A stretch of 64,000 nt of DNA from Adiantum capillus-veneris (lineage: Eukaryota > Streptophyta > Polypodiopsida > Polypodiales > Pteridaceae): NCBI GenBank assembly GCA_014529385.2, contig CM043959.1, forward strand, positions 90,985,029-91,049,028, written 5' to 3'. Below are positions 48,935 through 59,330 of this stretch, piece after piece. The position numbers were made by a program, and so were the translations under genes. Positions within the stretch are counted from its first letter, which is position 1; the number at the start of each line of letters is the position of its first letter. The notes under the pieces are model-generated. The model had not been told where the DNA came from. It saw only the letters and a list, made by a program, of their open reading frames with translations, and made no database searches.

Positions 48935-50365
48935 TCACCAAGCATAGGAGAGTGATGATCCTTTGCAATGAGCATCCTCTTTTGGAGCTTTGATGGTGGA
49001 AGCCCTAGGAGTCTCATTGCGAGTATTCTTCTTGGGGCAAGAACGATAGCCATGTCCTTGCTCCCCACACTTGAAACACTTATGGTCCTTGCGAAAAGCT
49101 TCAAGCTCTTCAGGAGAGAGTTTGTTTTTACCTTTGTAAACTCCCTTCTCCTTGGACCGATTGTTGTTGTTGTTGTTGGAAGTGCCTTGGGAATTATTTT
49201 GAGCATTGGATTTCCCCTTTGTATCATTTTTATCTTTGTTTTCCATGGGCTTGACATTACGTCTAGCCCCTTGATGGAAATTGATGCGTGAAGCAACCAT
49301 GGTGTAGTGGATTACTTCGGTAATAGTACCGGGCCGTTGAGAGTTGATATATTCGGCCATCTCTTCAGGTAATCCCGCACAGAATTGTTGTCTTTGCTCG
49401 ACAAAGTCTATCTTTTGAAAGGCAGTAGCTTTGAGATGTAAATCCCAAAAATTATCTACATACTTGTTGATAGAGTCATGAGAGAGGAGCTTCAAGCCGC
49501 GCCATTCGGTAAGAACTTTATCTTTAGTATCGCTTGGAAGAAATTGCTTCATGATGGAAACTCGTAGAGTTTTCCATGTCTTTGGGGCTTCTCCATTGCC
49601 ACGAAGGCTAGCCCACCATTGACGAGCTGATTTTTGGAAGTGCATAGCTACATGGCGTAGCTTGGAGGACTCTGTGAAGCCCTCGTCCCCAAAGGCCGCA
49701 TCAAATTGCTGGATGAAGGCCAACACTTTGTCGGTAGCACCAAAGGTGCCATCGTAGGTGAGAAAAGAGATACTCTTTCCTCCCTCCTTGAACTTCTTTA
49801 GCTTTTGTGACCTTCGCCATGCAGGAAATGATTTGCGATGCCCTCCCCTCTTGTGTTCTCTAGGAGAATAGCCATAACTTTCATCGGAAGAGAAGGAAGG
49901 TGAAGAAGAAGGAGAAGAGGGTGACCTCTTCCTAGCCCTTTTCTTCCTTTGTTTCCTCTCTTGCCTTTGAGAGTGATGAGGAGAAGGACTATGGGTTGCT
50001 CTTTTCCTCTTGGGAGGAGTAGGCGATCGTCTAGACCACCTTCTTCGTGGAGCCACATCTTCAGAAGAACTTAGACTTTCATTGCTTTCTTTCTCTTTGG
50101 ATTCCTCCTCTCGAATGGGAGAGAGTCTTCTTTTGGGGGTCTCTTCAAGAGGCCTCCTAAGCTCTCTTTCCTCTTGGAGAGGAAGGGAAATTCCATAGGC
50201 ACGAAGTTGTTGAGTAACTTTGGCTTGCAAGGTAGGGTTGCCCATAGCTTGTTGCAACCTAGTCACAAGATAATTCACAAACATGGGAGCATCATCATTA
50301 GCACCTTCATGTGCAAAGTCAAAGCTATCAATGTTCATTCTACTCTCTTGATTATTGTCAGCCAT
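48935..50365 (-). pseudogene. G3 Gag with SR-like region
   Basis: 476 aa starting MADNNQESRMNIDSF. Residues about 75-190 are very basic and Ser/Arg/Pro-rich (RRRWSRRSPTPPKRKR, RKRSPSSPSSSP), resembling an RS domain. The capsid core follows (LRHVAMHFQKSARQWWASLR near 230-255). One zinc knuckle, CFKCGEQGHGYRSC, is at about 430-443. It ends at a TGA (48935-48937) that lies in frame with protease; G2 has a GGA there, so this stop is probably a mutation, although a stop at the Gag-Pol boundary could also have been used for readthrough. Gag itself appears intact. Confidence 0.9.
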
Positions 50366-50768
50366 GTTAACAAAATTTTTATGTATGTACTTAGTGTATG
50401 CTTTGGCAATTCAAAACCTTAGTTGCCACTCCTCTTAGCCTTTGAAAATCGGCTCTTAAGTATCTACACCCACGGCTCAAAGTGGTTAATTATAGAGAGT
50501 AGAGGAGTAGGTCTAACATAGCAGAGTTGCCAAGGGCTAGCTCCTTTCGGACTTCTTATGGCTCAATAATGGTAAAGCCGTAGGCAAGTCTAAAAAGACT
50601 CCATTATTAAGTCCAAAGCTCCCGAGGTGTGCACCATCCCCCACATAGTGGGCTTAACAAAACCGGTATTAGATCCCAGTTCCACTTACTCTATTATAAT
50701 TAACAACATCAACCATTTATAGGCTACTTAAGGACCTCTCTTCTTAAGCAAGAAAAGAGAAACCAAAT
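50366..50768 (-). other. G3 leader
   Basis: The untranslated region between primer-binding site and gag, about 0.4 kb; no gene. Confidence 0.75.
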
Positions 50769-50780
50769 GCTCTGATACCA
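50769..50780 (-). other. G3 primer-binding site
   Basis: The minus strand reads TGGTATCAGAGC, one base from the LTR. Confidence 0.9.
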
Positions 50781-50781
50781 A

Positions 50782-52370
50782 TGTAATGGAATTTGCCTAT
50801 TCAATTTGAGAGTAGCGGAATTTAATGAGAGTACTTTCAAGAAATGATTTTGTGAGCATAGCGGTAGACATAATTGAAGATAGCAACATAATCATAGCAA
50901 TTAGTTAACTTATCATAGACAATACTTTTGCAAGAGAGAGAGTTTAGAGAACATGACAACAATTGAGGACCGGATTTATGTGGAGCCGGTCCCCCCTCCA
51001 ATAGGCATTTGTATTATGATTTCTCCCATAAAGAGAGACTTGTTACAATACAGTCTTTGTGTTCCTTGTGACCTAGGTGATGCCATGAAGATGGAAGGCT
51101 TCATGCACCACAAACATAACATAAACTTGAAGAAAGATTTAACTATCCCAAGCCTCAGTCCCAAGACCTCAAACACCTTCGAAGGTGGAGAGAGCTAGCA
51201 GGGAATGAGGGTAGGGAAGAGGAAGAAGAAACATTTCGTAGGAGAAAGAATTAGTTCCTCACTTATCATACTCTTGTTGCTAGCATACATAATAGCATAG
51301 TAATGAAAAAGAAGGAGATGGCAAGCTTAAGCATTGAAGCATGGCTCTTGGTTGGATTTGCACTCCATAGCCAAGAGTGTTGGTGTAGGCTCTCAACCTC
51401 TACTTGCTTGGAGAGGGAGCTCTTGCACTTTGCATAGCACACCAAAGAGAGTGATTGTGAGTGTGTGTGGGTGAGTATACCCCCTAGGCACCCCCCTAGC
51501 TTGCTTGGGTCGACCCCCCCTTGTAGCTCATGCCTGAAGCTCATTGGACCCTTCCAGGCCTAGCCAATCACAAGCAAGAGCCATTACAAGCAACATGGGT
51601 AGCCTTGGGACAAGTGTCCCCCTTTCCCCTTTGAGAGAGAGGACTTGATAAATGAAAAATCAATTAGATAATTCAAGTAATTTATCATTGGACCCCTTTG
51701 AAGCTTAGCCAATAGGCTTCAAGCAACACATGAAGGTAACATGGGTAGGGGCCTGACATGTGTCCTTGCTGCCTCTTCAAGTTGGGGCTTCCCTTGTGTG
51801 TGTGAGTGGGTGTTCTCTCTCTAGCTCCTAGGAAAAGGGCTCGCCCCACCTCTTGTAGGAATGATTTTGACTTTAGGTGATCAAGCACCTTACTCATCAA
51901 GCATGACAAAGCACTTGAACTAGGGGGTGTTCCCACAAGCATCTCAGGCAAGCTTCTCAAGGCACCTCAAGTACTTTAATCATGCAGCAAGTCAAGCACC
52001 TCAAGCATGGAGCCAGTCAAGCACCTCAAGCATCTTAATCAAGCACCTCAAGCATGACAAGCACCTCGAGCTTGGGCCGGGCTCCCACCTCAAGCTCAGC
52101 CCTAGCTTACTTAAGGTCAAAGGACTTTTACACACATTTATTGGAGGTCTTCAATGAAGCTAACCCTAAGGTCTTATGCTCCATTGGTTAGCCTTGCTCT
52201 TTGATAGACCATCTCCCTTTTGGGCCCCTTTACCATTGGCCCCGTGTTGAGATAGATCTAAAAGCACATACCTATATCTTAACACTTGTTCCCGTTTATT
52301 CTCCCACATTAAGTGATCAATTTAATATGAGAAAATCATTTGGGTGAGTTAGATATTAGATTTTATGACA
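50782..52370 (-). repeat. G3 5' LTR
   Basis: 1,589 bp, partner of 43617-45223; followed by TCTTG and the resumed copia-2 RT. Confidence 0.93.
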
Positions 52371-53920
52371 TCTTGCATGGTGATTTAGAAGTGGAAATTT
52401 ATATGCAGCAGCCATAAGGGTTTGTTGAGAAAGGCAAGGAAGATTGGGAATGCCAGTTGTTAAAGAGTCTTTATGGCTTAAAACAATCACCGAGGGCATG
52501 GTACCATAAATTCCACAAGTTTATGCTTTCTCAAGGCTACAATCGTAGTGAGTTCGATCACTGTCTATATACAAAGAAGGCTAAGGATGGTAGTTGACTG
52601 ATCCTTATTTTGTATGTGGATGACATGTTGATTGCTGGCAAGCACTTGGAAGAAATTTCAGCTTTAAAGTCAAAGATGGAAAAATCGTTTGACATGAAAG
52701 ACATGGGTGAGGCAAGTCATATACTTGGTATGCGCATTGAGAGAGACAGATCAAAGAAGTTGATTTGGTTATCTCAAACAGAGTATATTGACAAGGTTTT
52801 GCAACGTTTCAATATGGATAAGGGAAAGGCACTGAGTGTTCCATTGCCACCATATGTGAAACTTAGCAAACAAGATTGTCCTATGTCTGAGGAAGAAGAG
52901 GCTGAAATGGATAAGATTCCATATGCGTCTGCAGTGGGTAGTTTGCTGATCCTTATTTTGTATGTGGATGACATGTTGATTGCTGGCAAGCACTTGGAAG
53001 AAATTTCAGCTTTGAAGTCAAAGATGGAAAAATCGTTTGACATGAAAGACATGGGTGAGGCAAGTCATATACTTGGTATGCGCATTGAGAGAGACAGATC
53101 AAAGAAGTTGATTTGGTTATCTCAAATAGAGTATATTGACAAGGTTTTGCAACGTTTCAATATGGACAAGGGAAAGGCATTGAGTGTTCCATTGCCACCA
53201 TATGTGAAACTTAGCAAACAAGATTGTCTTGTGTCTGAGGAAGAACAGGCTGAAATGGATAAGATTGCATATGCGTCTGCAGTGGGTAGTTTGATGTATG
53301 CAATGATTGCTACTCGCCCAGACATTGCATTTGCAGTGGGAGTAGTAAGTCGATACATGTCAAACCCAGGCAAGAAACATTGGGAGGCAGTGAAAGGAAT
53401 ATTGAGGTACCTGAAAGCTACAAAGAGTATGCGTATATGCTATGGGAGTCAGGAGCTAAGTGTAAAGGGTTTTACAGACTCAGATTATGCAGGTGACTTA
53501 GACAACCCAAGGTCTACGTCAGGGTATGTCTTTACATTGGCTGGTGGAGCAGTATCATGGCGTTCTAGATTACAAGATTGTGTTACTCAGTCTACTACAG
53601 AGGCTGAATATGTTGCAGCATCAGAGGCATGCAAAGAATAAATTTGGCTTAATCGACTAGTAACAGATTTGGGAATCAAAGAAGAGATGCCTGTGTTATA
53701 TTGTGATAGTCAAAGTGCTATACAATTGGCTCGCAATCCAGTTTATCACTCAAAGACAAAGCATGTGGATGTGAAGTATCATTTCATCATGGAAATGCTC
53801 GAGGATAAGCAACTTCAGCTTATCAAAGTTCACACCACAGAAAATCCTGCTGATCTACTTACAAAAGGACTTCCCTCAGAGAGCTTTGCGCATTTTCGCA
53901 AGCAGTTAGGTGTAGGGTAG
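52371..53920 (+). pseudogene. Copia-2 RT 3' part and RNase H, with internal duplication
   Basis: Resumes exactly where 43616 stops. It carries TAA at 52415-52417, TGA at 52595-52597 and TAA at 53639-53641 relative to copia-1. Between 52600 and 53295 the catalytic RT segment is present twice in frame, so the conceptual protein has two YVDDML motifs. RNase H (FTDSDYAGDLDN, TEAEYVA, LYCDSQSAIQLA) follows and ends at KQLGVG. Confidence 0.9.
52600..53295 (+). repeat. 348-bp in-frame tandem duplication in copia-2 RT
   Basis: 52600-52947 and 52948-53295, period 348 bp (116 codons). GGTAGTT occurs just before unit one and at the end of each unit, a likely 7-bp microhomology. The units differ at about eight positions; unit two is closer to copia-1. 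Confidence 0.9.
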
Positions 53921-54009
53921 TACATCACTTCTCTACATTTCTTGTATATTAGCTTGTATAGTAGCTTCTCTCACACTTAAAGTACCACAGTGGACTTTAA
54001 GTGGGAGGT

Positions 54010-54198
54010 TGTTGGGGTATAAAGCCCAATGTGGTCGCCCAGGTAAGTGGGCGGGCCGCCAGGTATGCACACATATTCTTTTGTAAAAACCTAATAAGAA
54101 CTCACTATGCTCTACACATTACAGTAGAGTGAGTTCACCATATCGTCGTGCTCTTCTTCTCGCACTCTCTCTCGCGTCGCACTTCCGCTCGTCCTTCA
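54010..54198 (+). repeat. Copia-2 3' LTR
   Basis: 189 bp, TGTTGGGGTATAAAGCC to GTCCTTCA, preceded by the AAGTGGGAGGT purine tract and followed by AATTT and the G2 leader. Confidence 0.92.
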
Positions 54199-54203
54199 AA
54201 TTT

Positions 54204-54592
54204 TAGGTGTACTTTGGCACTTCAAGACCTAGTTGATACTCCTGTTTATAACCCTTTAGAAAAGCACTCAAGCACCTTTACCCATGGCTCAAATATCATT
54301 AATTACAAGGAATAGAAGAGAGGGTCTTTTACCACCAAAAAAGTACCGGCTCCTGTCAAGATTCTAATAGCTCAATAGTGGTTAAGCCGTAGGCAAGCCC
54401 CGTAGGACTTCACTATTAAGACCATAGCTCTCGACAGTGATCCCTCGTTGTCTGCACAAAGCAGGCACACTGCAAGGCTGAAAAATCCCTATTCTACTTA
54501 TTCAATTGCAATTAATAATACCAACCATTTATAGTCAGCTTGAGGACCTCTCTTCTTGAGGAAGAAAAGAGAAACCTTGTGCTTTGATACCA
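54204..54592 (-). other. G2 leader and primer-binding site
   Basis: The G2 leader resumes after copia-2. The primer-binding site at 54581-54592 reads TGGTATCAAAGC on the minus strand, one mismatch from the usual site and one base from the LTR. Confidence 0.8.
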
Positions 54593-54593
54593 A

Positions 54594-57525
54594 TGTAACA
54601 TTAAATGGTCTAGTAACTTGTGTGTAGTGGAAAATAACAATAGACATAGAGAGCATTTCATTAAGAATAGATTCCGAATGAGCATAACAAGAGTGCTTGG
54701 TTGGAGAGAGAAACAAAAGCATAACACCTCGTTAGATAGGCATGAACAATACTTCAAAAAGAGAGAGAAATTAATCTATTGAGAACAATTGAGGACCGGA
54801 TTTACATGGAGCCGCCCCCCCTCCAAAAGGCTTTGTATTATAGGTTTCCCCCATCAAGGGAGACATTTTACAATACAATACTTTCTATTCCTTCAATAAC
54901 TTGCTGGTGCAATGACAATGGAAGCTTCAAGCACCAAGATTACACTTGAAAACACAACATCAATTCCCTCATGGTCTCAGACCCAAGACCTCACACACCT
55001 TCGAAGATGGTGAGAGCTAGCGGGGTATGAGAGCAGATCTAGAGGAAGAAGGAGTATTCTTACAAGAAAGAAGTATTTATCCTCACATAACTCTTAATAG
55101 CTTAGCATAGATTAGTAATTAGCATGGTAGAGGAGATGAGCATGCATTGAAGCTTGGCTCTTGGCTGGATTTTCATCACAAAGCCAAGAGTTGTTGGTGT
55201 GGGCCACCCTTCTCAAAATCTTGGAGAAGATGATGAGGTTTCCATTAAAGCTTGGAGAATGAGAGAGAGTTCTTTGCTCCACACATGAGTTGTGTGAGTG
55301 TGTGTGTGATAATGCCTATGAAAATTCAGCCCCCCCTCTCTCTCTTGGTCGACCCCTCTTGCTATTTTCCTCATGGTGGGATCCCATTGGCCCCTGTAAA
55401 GCTTAGCCAATCATAAATTAGAAGCATAATTGCTAGTCTTGTGACATGTGTCCCCTATTCCCCTTTTGTGAGAGCTTTAGGTATTTAAATAATTAAATTA
55501 AATTCTCATTGGACCTCTTAGTCTTCTGGCCAATAGGAATCAAGCAAGCCATTGGGCTACTAAATGCTCATTGGACCGCTTGGTAGACTGTCCAAGAGTC
55601 TTCTAGAGAGCTCAATTTCTATTGGTTCTTTTATCAAGTGTTTTTAAATGAATTAAACTAAATTTACTCGAGCCTCATTCTCATTGGCCCACTTCTATGG
55701 ACATCCAATAGGATTTTAATGTGAATTGGGGGCAACTAGGCTAGGAAGCTGACATGTGTTCTCTATGCCCTTTGTCTAAAGGGAAGCCTTGTGTGTGTGT
55801 GTGTGTGTGTGTGTTCTCTCACCTCTTCTCTCTCTTCCCCTACCTTTTGGGCATACCCCCTCCCATCTAGGGATATGTGAAGACTTTATGGTCTTCACAA
55901 AAGCATCCAATTCTGATAAGATTGACCATTTGGACTTTACCTTTGAATTTTGGAACCTTAGCATTTTGGAAGTCTTAACACTAGGTTGGTAATGGGACAC
56001 TTTTATGTCCTGGGACACTTTTATGTCCTGTTAAGCGACCATTTTGCTTGAATTATGCCAAGAGTTTCAAAATGGATTTTGAGGTGCTATCTTTCTAGAA
56101 AGTTGGCTCATAAGCTGAAAAAAACTCGACATTTTTTTGGAATATCAATTTCATCTTTAACCTTGTCCTTGCACAACATTTTGCAATCTAAACTGTGTGA
56201 AAAAACGGGTCCTGTTTTTGGCTTTTTTCAAGTTTTTGTAACTATACCACTCTAGAACTCATGTTTTGTGAGGTCTATAATGCTAGAGAACTATCTTTAG
56301 TAGTCCTCAACATGTCGTGATGCTTCTAGGGAGACATATATGTTAATGTTGTGAGTTATGACCACATTACAAAAATTGTCAAATCCTGTTTTTTAGCCAA
56401 TTTTAGCTCTTTTATGATTTTTTTGGTGGCTTTCATGATATCCAAATGCAGTTTTGATTTTCTATGTGGAATATTGTAACATAAAGCTAATATTCCTTGA
56501 GTTTTGGGGCACCTAATACCCTATTTTTCATAGTACACAATGATGGTTGATTTTTTCAATTATACAAGAAAACAAAACATTCTATAGTATATCAAGTATA
56601 GCTTTCTCAATATTGCTATTTTCTTATGACAACTATATGGATTTTTTAGGTAGTAACCATATCTAGTCATAAGGATCAAATTTGGGTAAATATTGAATAG
56701 TTTTTATGGGATTCTATAGCTCATAATGTTGAACCCAGTTTTTTCATGTTTGCTGTATTTAGCACTTCATCTTTGTCCCCAAGATTCCCCTTGGTAAAAG
56801 ATGTATCATGCTTTTGACATGTTCCATGGCTCCTTATGAACCTAAAGGCCAATAGGGAACTAAGAAAACATGCCTATATTATTTTTATTGAGCGTGGCTA
56901 TAGAAACTTTGATGATAGGTTCGTAGAACGGTAAAAATTCAACTTTTTTGTACCTATTTCTTTTGGCAAAACAAAAAATAGTGAGTGAGAAGAAATCATA
57001 TGTTTAGATCACCAACCCATTGAAGTTAACTAGGGAATTTATCTCAAGTCCTACAAAAATCCCTAATCTTAATTTTGTGCAACAACACGTAAGAAATGAT
57101 TGTTTTGATGAAAATGTACCGGTTCATCAACTTTGGAGGCTTGGTGTGACCAAACGATGATAAATTTTACAAGTTTCTTATATTTTCCATGTGTAGTAGG
57201 CCTTGAACTATAACCTCATGAAAGGAATTTAGAAAATGAGTGGATCTACTATGGTTTTGGAGGTTTTTTTCAAAGCCCTGAAAGGACACTTTTATGTCCT
57301 CTTAGGTTACCAACCTAGTGTTAATGGTCTAAACCCTAAGGTCTTTGAAGCACCATTTCTGCACATTGCTCTTTTGCAGATGGCCCCCCTTTGGATCTCT
57401 ACTATGATCGGTGTGCCAGCCTAACCAATATTCTAGCTTTTTCTCCCCTGGTACTTCCCCTTATTAAATGATCACTTTAACATGAGAAAATCAGTTAGGA
57501 GAATTAAATATTAGTTATTATGACA
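54594..57525 (-). repeat. G2 5' LTR with TIR transposon inside
   Basis: TGTAACATTAAATGG to TTATTATGACA. It aligns with the GB LTR (16481-18056) once the 1.34-kb insertion at 55979-57320 is removed. A (GT)n run lies at about 55792-55813. The sequence after it (CAAGC) does not match the AAGGA before the GB LTR. Confidence 0.87.
55979..57320. mobile_element. TIR DNA transposon flanked by TTAA (non-autonomous)
   Basis: 1,342 bp inserted in the G2 LTR; the empty site is seen in the GB LTR (GTCTTAATG near 17829). The ends are CACTAGGTTGGTAA (55979-55992) and its exact reverse complement (57307-57320), flanked on both sides by TTAA (55975-55978, 57321-57324). Just inside, GGACACTTTTATGTCC is found twice at the left end (55995-56010, 56013-56028) and once at the right (57284-57299). 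No transposase. TTAA duplication points to piggyBac-like elements, while CACTA at the tip would suggest the CACTA superfamily, which makes 3-bp duplications. I favour a TTAA-targeting family but cannot settle it. Confidence 0.85.
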
Positions 57526-57851
57526 CAAGCCAATTTTTTTGGTTAAATATTTTGATTTTTATGATTGAAATTACATAAAATTACTTGAAAAATCCAAAAA
57601 AGTGCACAATGCAAGATACTAGTAATTCAAAGAGCCCTCTTTAGAAAAGTTTGTTTGGTTTAAGTATTCATATTGATTGTCTTAAATTTTGGTTGACATT
57701 TGTCTTAAAATTTTGGTTGACATTTTTCCTTTCCCTCGTACTCTTAACCAACATTATGATATTTTTTGAGCGCTCCCTCCATGCTTGTTGAGGGAGCTTA
57801 CTATTACACTGGAGTTGTCAGGTTGGGTGAGTAGACTGGCATGTAGCGAGC

Positions 57852-57856
<5 letters not shown>

Positions 57857-57899
<43 letters not shown>
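57857..57899. repeat. (CT)n microsatellite
   Basis: About 43 bp of CT repeats. Confidence 0.95.
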
Positions 57900-57902
<3 letters not shown>

Positions 57903-58389
57903 TCAATCAATCACCGCACAAGATGTTTATAACATCAACCTACAAGAATTTCACAAAAGAAACACATCTTGTCTTGCTTCACCATAGCAATCCATGAGTA
58001 GGCAACATCACACTCTAAACCTTTGTTTCACAATTTATCAAAGTGCAAACGTGTCTTAACACCAAGCCACAAACCTTCCACAAAATAATAAACATCTTTC
58101 CATTCAAAAAGCGCACTTGAGTCTCACCTCACAAATCATCCAGCTAGCAAATCCTTGTTGTTTGCAATGAGCTCGCCATGTTATTTTATATTCAGATAGA
58201 CAATTGTAATCATTTTGAGCATTGACTAAAATCCATAAATAAATACATGCAAGAGGAATATGCTCACTCTTGCACGGGGGAAATCATACCGAGTGCTCTA
58301 TGTCTCTCTTCTTCTCTCCTCTCTCACTCTCTATTTCATGTGCATGCATAGCACTTCATTTTTGGAGGTGGTCATGCACACAATCATGT

Positions 58390-58411
58390 TCTCTCTCTCT
58401 CTCTCTCTCTC
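58390..58411. repeat. (CT)n microsatellite
   Basis: About 22 bp of CT repeats. Confidence 0.9.
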
Positions 58412-58550
58412 ACTCTCTATATGTTTCAGATTGTATATGGATTCGATCGTGTGTACATCTGATTCATCAAATGCAAGATTGTCAATTATGTCGATTACAT
58501 GCTATGCTATTTTTTGTATTTGAGGGACTCTGTGCCTCCGATTGTTGTAG

Positions 58551-58562
58551 TGGTATCAGAGC
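58551..58562 (+). other. Orphan primer-binding-like site
   Basis: TGGTATCAGAGC, identical to the LTR-element primer sites of this window, on the plus strand. The preceding bases (TTGTAG) do not give a CA-ending LTR, and I find no partner repeat, so the element it may belong to is not defined. Confidence 0.45.
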
Positions 58563-58844
58563 ATGGAAAATGTTCTTGGTAATCAAAAGCCGAATTGCAT
58601 TAAAAATTCAAGCTAGCGCACGTGTTGATTCCTCCCATGGTAATTTCTATGCATGTATGATATTGTGATAGATGATCCCCTTGGATGTAGTATTCATGGA
58701 TTTAATATTTACGTAATTACGACAAATTTTGTGTGATCACAAGGTCCAATTGACACATTTACATGATTACACTAAACATGATCACAAAGAATCCGGTTAA
58801 GGGCAACCTTGAAACCCACTAAAATCCCATCGAGCTTTTTAGTA

Positions 58845-58960
58845 TTCTCGGGACGGGCCCGCCGGGCTTTTCCATTTTCCCTGCGGGCCTGCCGGGAATA
58901 TTGAAAAGCCCAGCGAGCCTGCAGAATTATATATACATGGGCCGGATCAGGCCCGCTGGG
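58845..58960. repeat. GC-rich palindromic block, inverted relative to 6724-6838
   Basis: Contains GGGCCCGCCGGGC, then TTTTCCATTTTCCC, then further GGGCCTGCCGGG-type units, followed by a TATATATA-like stretch. The reverse complement of 6724-6838 has the same order of parts. Confidence 0.65.
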
Positions 58961-58981
58961 TGTTATTTCATTGCTTCATAT

Positions 58982-58984
<3 letters not shown>

Positions 58985-59069
<85 letters not shown>
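58985..59069. repeat. (GA)n microsatellite
   Basis: About 85 bp of GA repeats, with a shorter imperfect run at about 59117-59141. Confidence 0.95.
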
Positions 59070-59071
<2 letters not shown>

Positions 59072-59192
59072 CCTCGAACGCCTTTGCAGGTACGTCAAGA
59101 GGAGAGAGGAGACATGAGAGAGAGGAGAGAGAGAGAGAGAGGAGGTCTCATGTGGGAGCATGCTCTACGTCGCAGTGAACGGCAGTAGTGGA

Positions 59193-59330
59193 GTACCTGA
59201 CCACACGATCCGAGTATGTGTTATGTGTGTGTATACGTTGTGTGGTAGCGTGCCTTTTGTCATATTGCGTGGTAGTCATAAGGTACCTTACCACACAATG
59301 TGAGTGTGTGCGTAAGCTGTTCTACGGGAC
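59193..59330. repeat. Repeated TACCNNACCACAC / GTGTGGTA segments
   Basis: GTACCTGACCACAC (59193-59206) recurs as GTACCTTACCACAC (59283-59296). Inverted counterparts GTGTGGTA (59240-59247) and GCGTGGTAG (59267-59275) lie between them, allowing two hairpins. TAGCGTG after the first counterpart resembles the core motif of the array that follows. Confidence 0.65.

Larger units (their letters stand above)
43617..52370 (-). mobile_element. Gypsy G3, youngest chromovirus, nearly intact
   Basis: 8,754 bp with LTRs at 43617-45223 (1,607 bp) and 50782-52370 (1,589 bp), flanked by TCTTG (43612-43616, 52371-52375). On the minus strand: primer-binding site, leader, gag, protease, RT, RNase H, integrase and chromodomain, all in one frame with two stops. 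LTRs differ at about 12 positions plus one 18-bp indel by eye, near 99% identity, so it is the most recent LTR insertion here. The C-terminal YLIKFKNYPFEDAKW is chromodomain-like, placing it among the chromoviruses. Confidence 0.94.
39505..54198 (+). mobile_element. Copia-2, split by gypsy G3
   Basis: Same family as copia-1. LTRs at 39505-39696 (192 bp) and 54010-54198 (189 bp, missing ACT near the end), flanked by AATTT. The internal region is interrupted at 43616/52371 by G3 with a TCTTG duplication; copia-1 shows the uninterrupted sequence (30880-30895). pol carries five stops and an internal tandem duplication. LTRs differ at about five positions plus the 3-bp indel. Confidence 0.93.
35432..57525 (-). 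mobile_element. Gypsy G2, split by copia-2
   Basis: A minus-strand chromovirus: internal region 35432-39504, interrupted by copia-2 (39505-54198, duplication AATTT at 39500-39504 and 54199-54203), leader 54204-54580, primer-binding site 54581-54592 and 5' LTR 54594-57525. The left end is truncated before the 3' LTR. pol has several frameshifts and the middle of gag is deleted. Its LTR is of the same family as the GB LTR at 16481, but the target duplications do not match, so I treat them as two elements. Confidence 0.85.
57526..58844. other. Unassigned AT-rich region with CT microsatellites
   Basis: No coding sequence. (CT)n runs at 57857-57899 and 58390-58411. A primer-binding-like site lies at 58551. 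58700-58780 has short palindromes like ACGTAATTACG and TGTGATCACA, echoing 6860-6945. Confidence 0.5.

Noticed and set aside
55979..57320. Assignment to the CACTA (En/Spm) superfamily from the CACTA tip
   Set aside because: The flanks give a 4-bp TTAA on both sides and no matching 3-bp duplication at the CACTA boundary; kept only as an alternative.
16481..57525. GB and G2 as the two halves of one gypsy element
   Set aside because: Their internal regions overlap (both contain integrase and RNase H) and the sequences outside the LTRs (AAGGA and CAAGC) are not a matching duplication.
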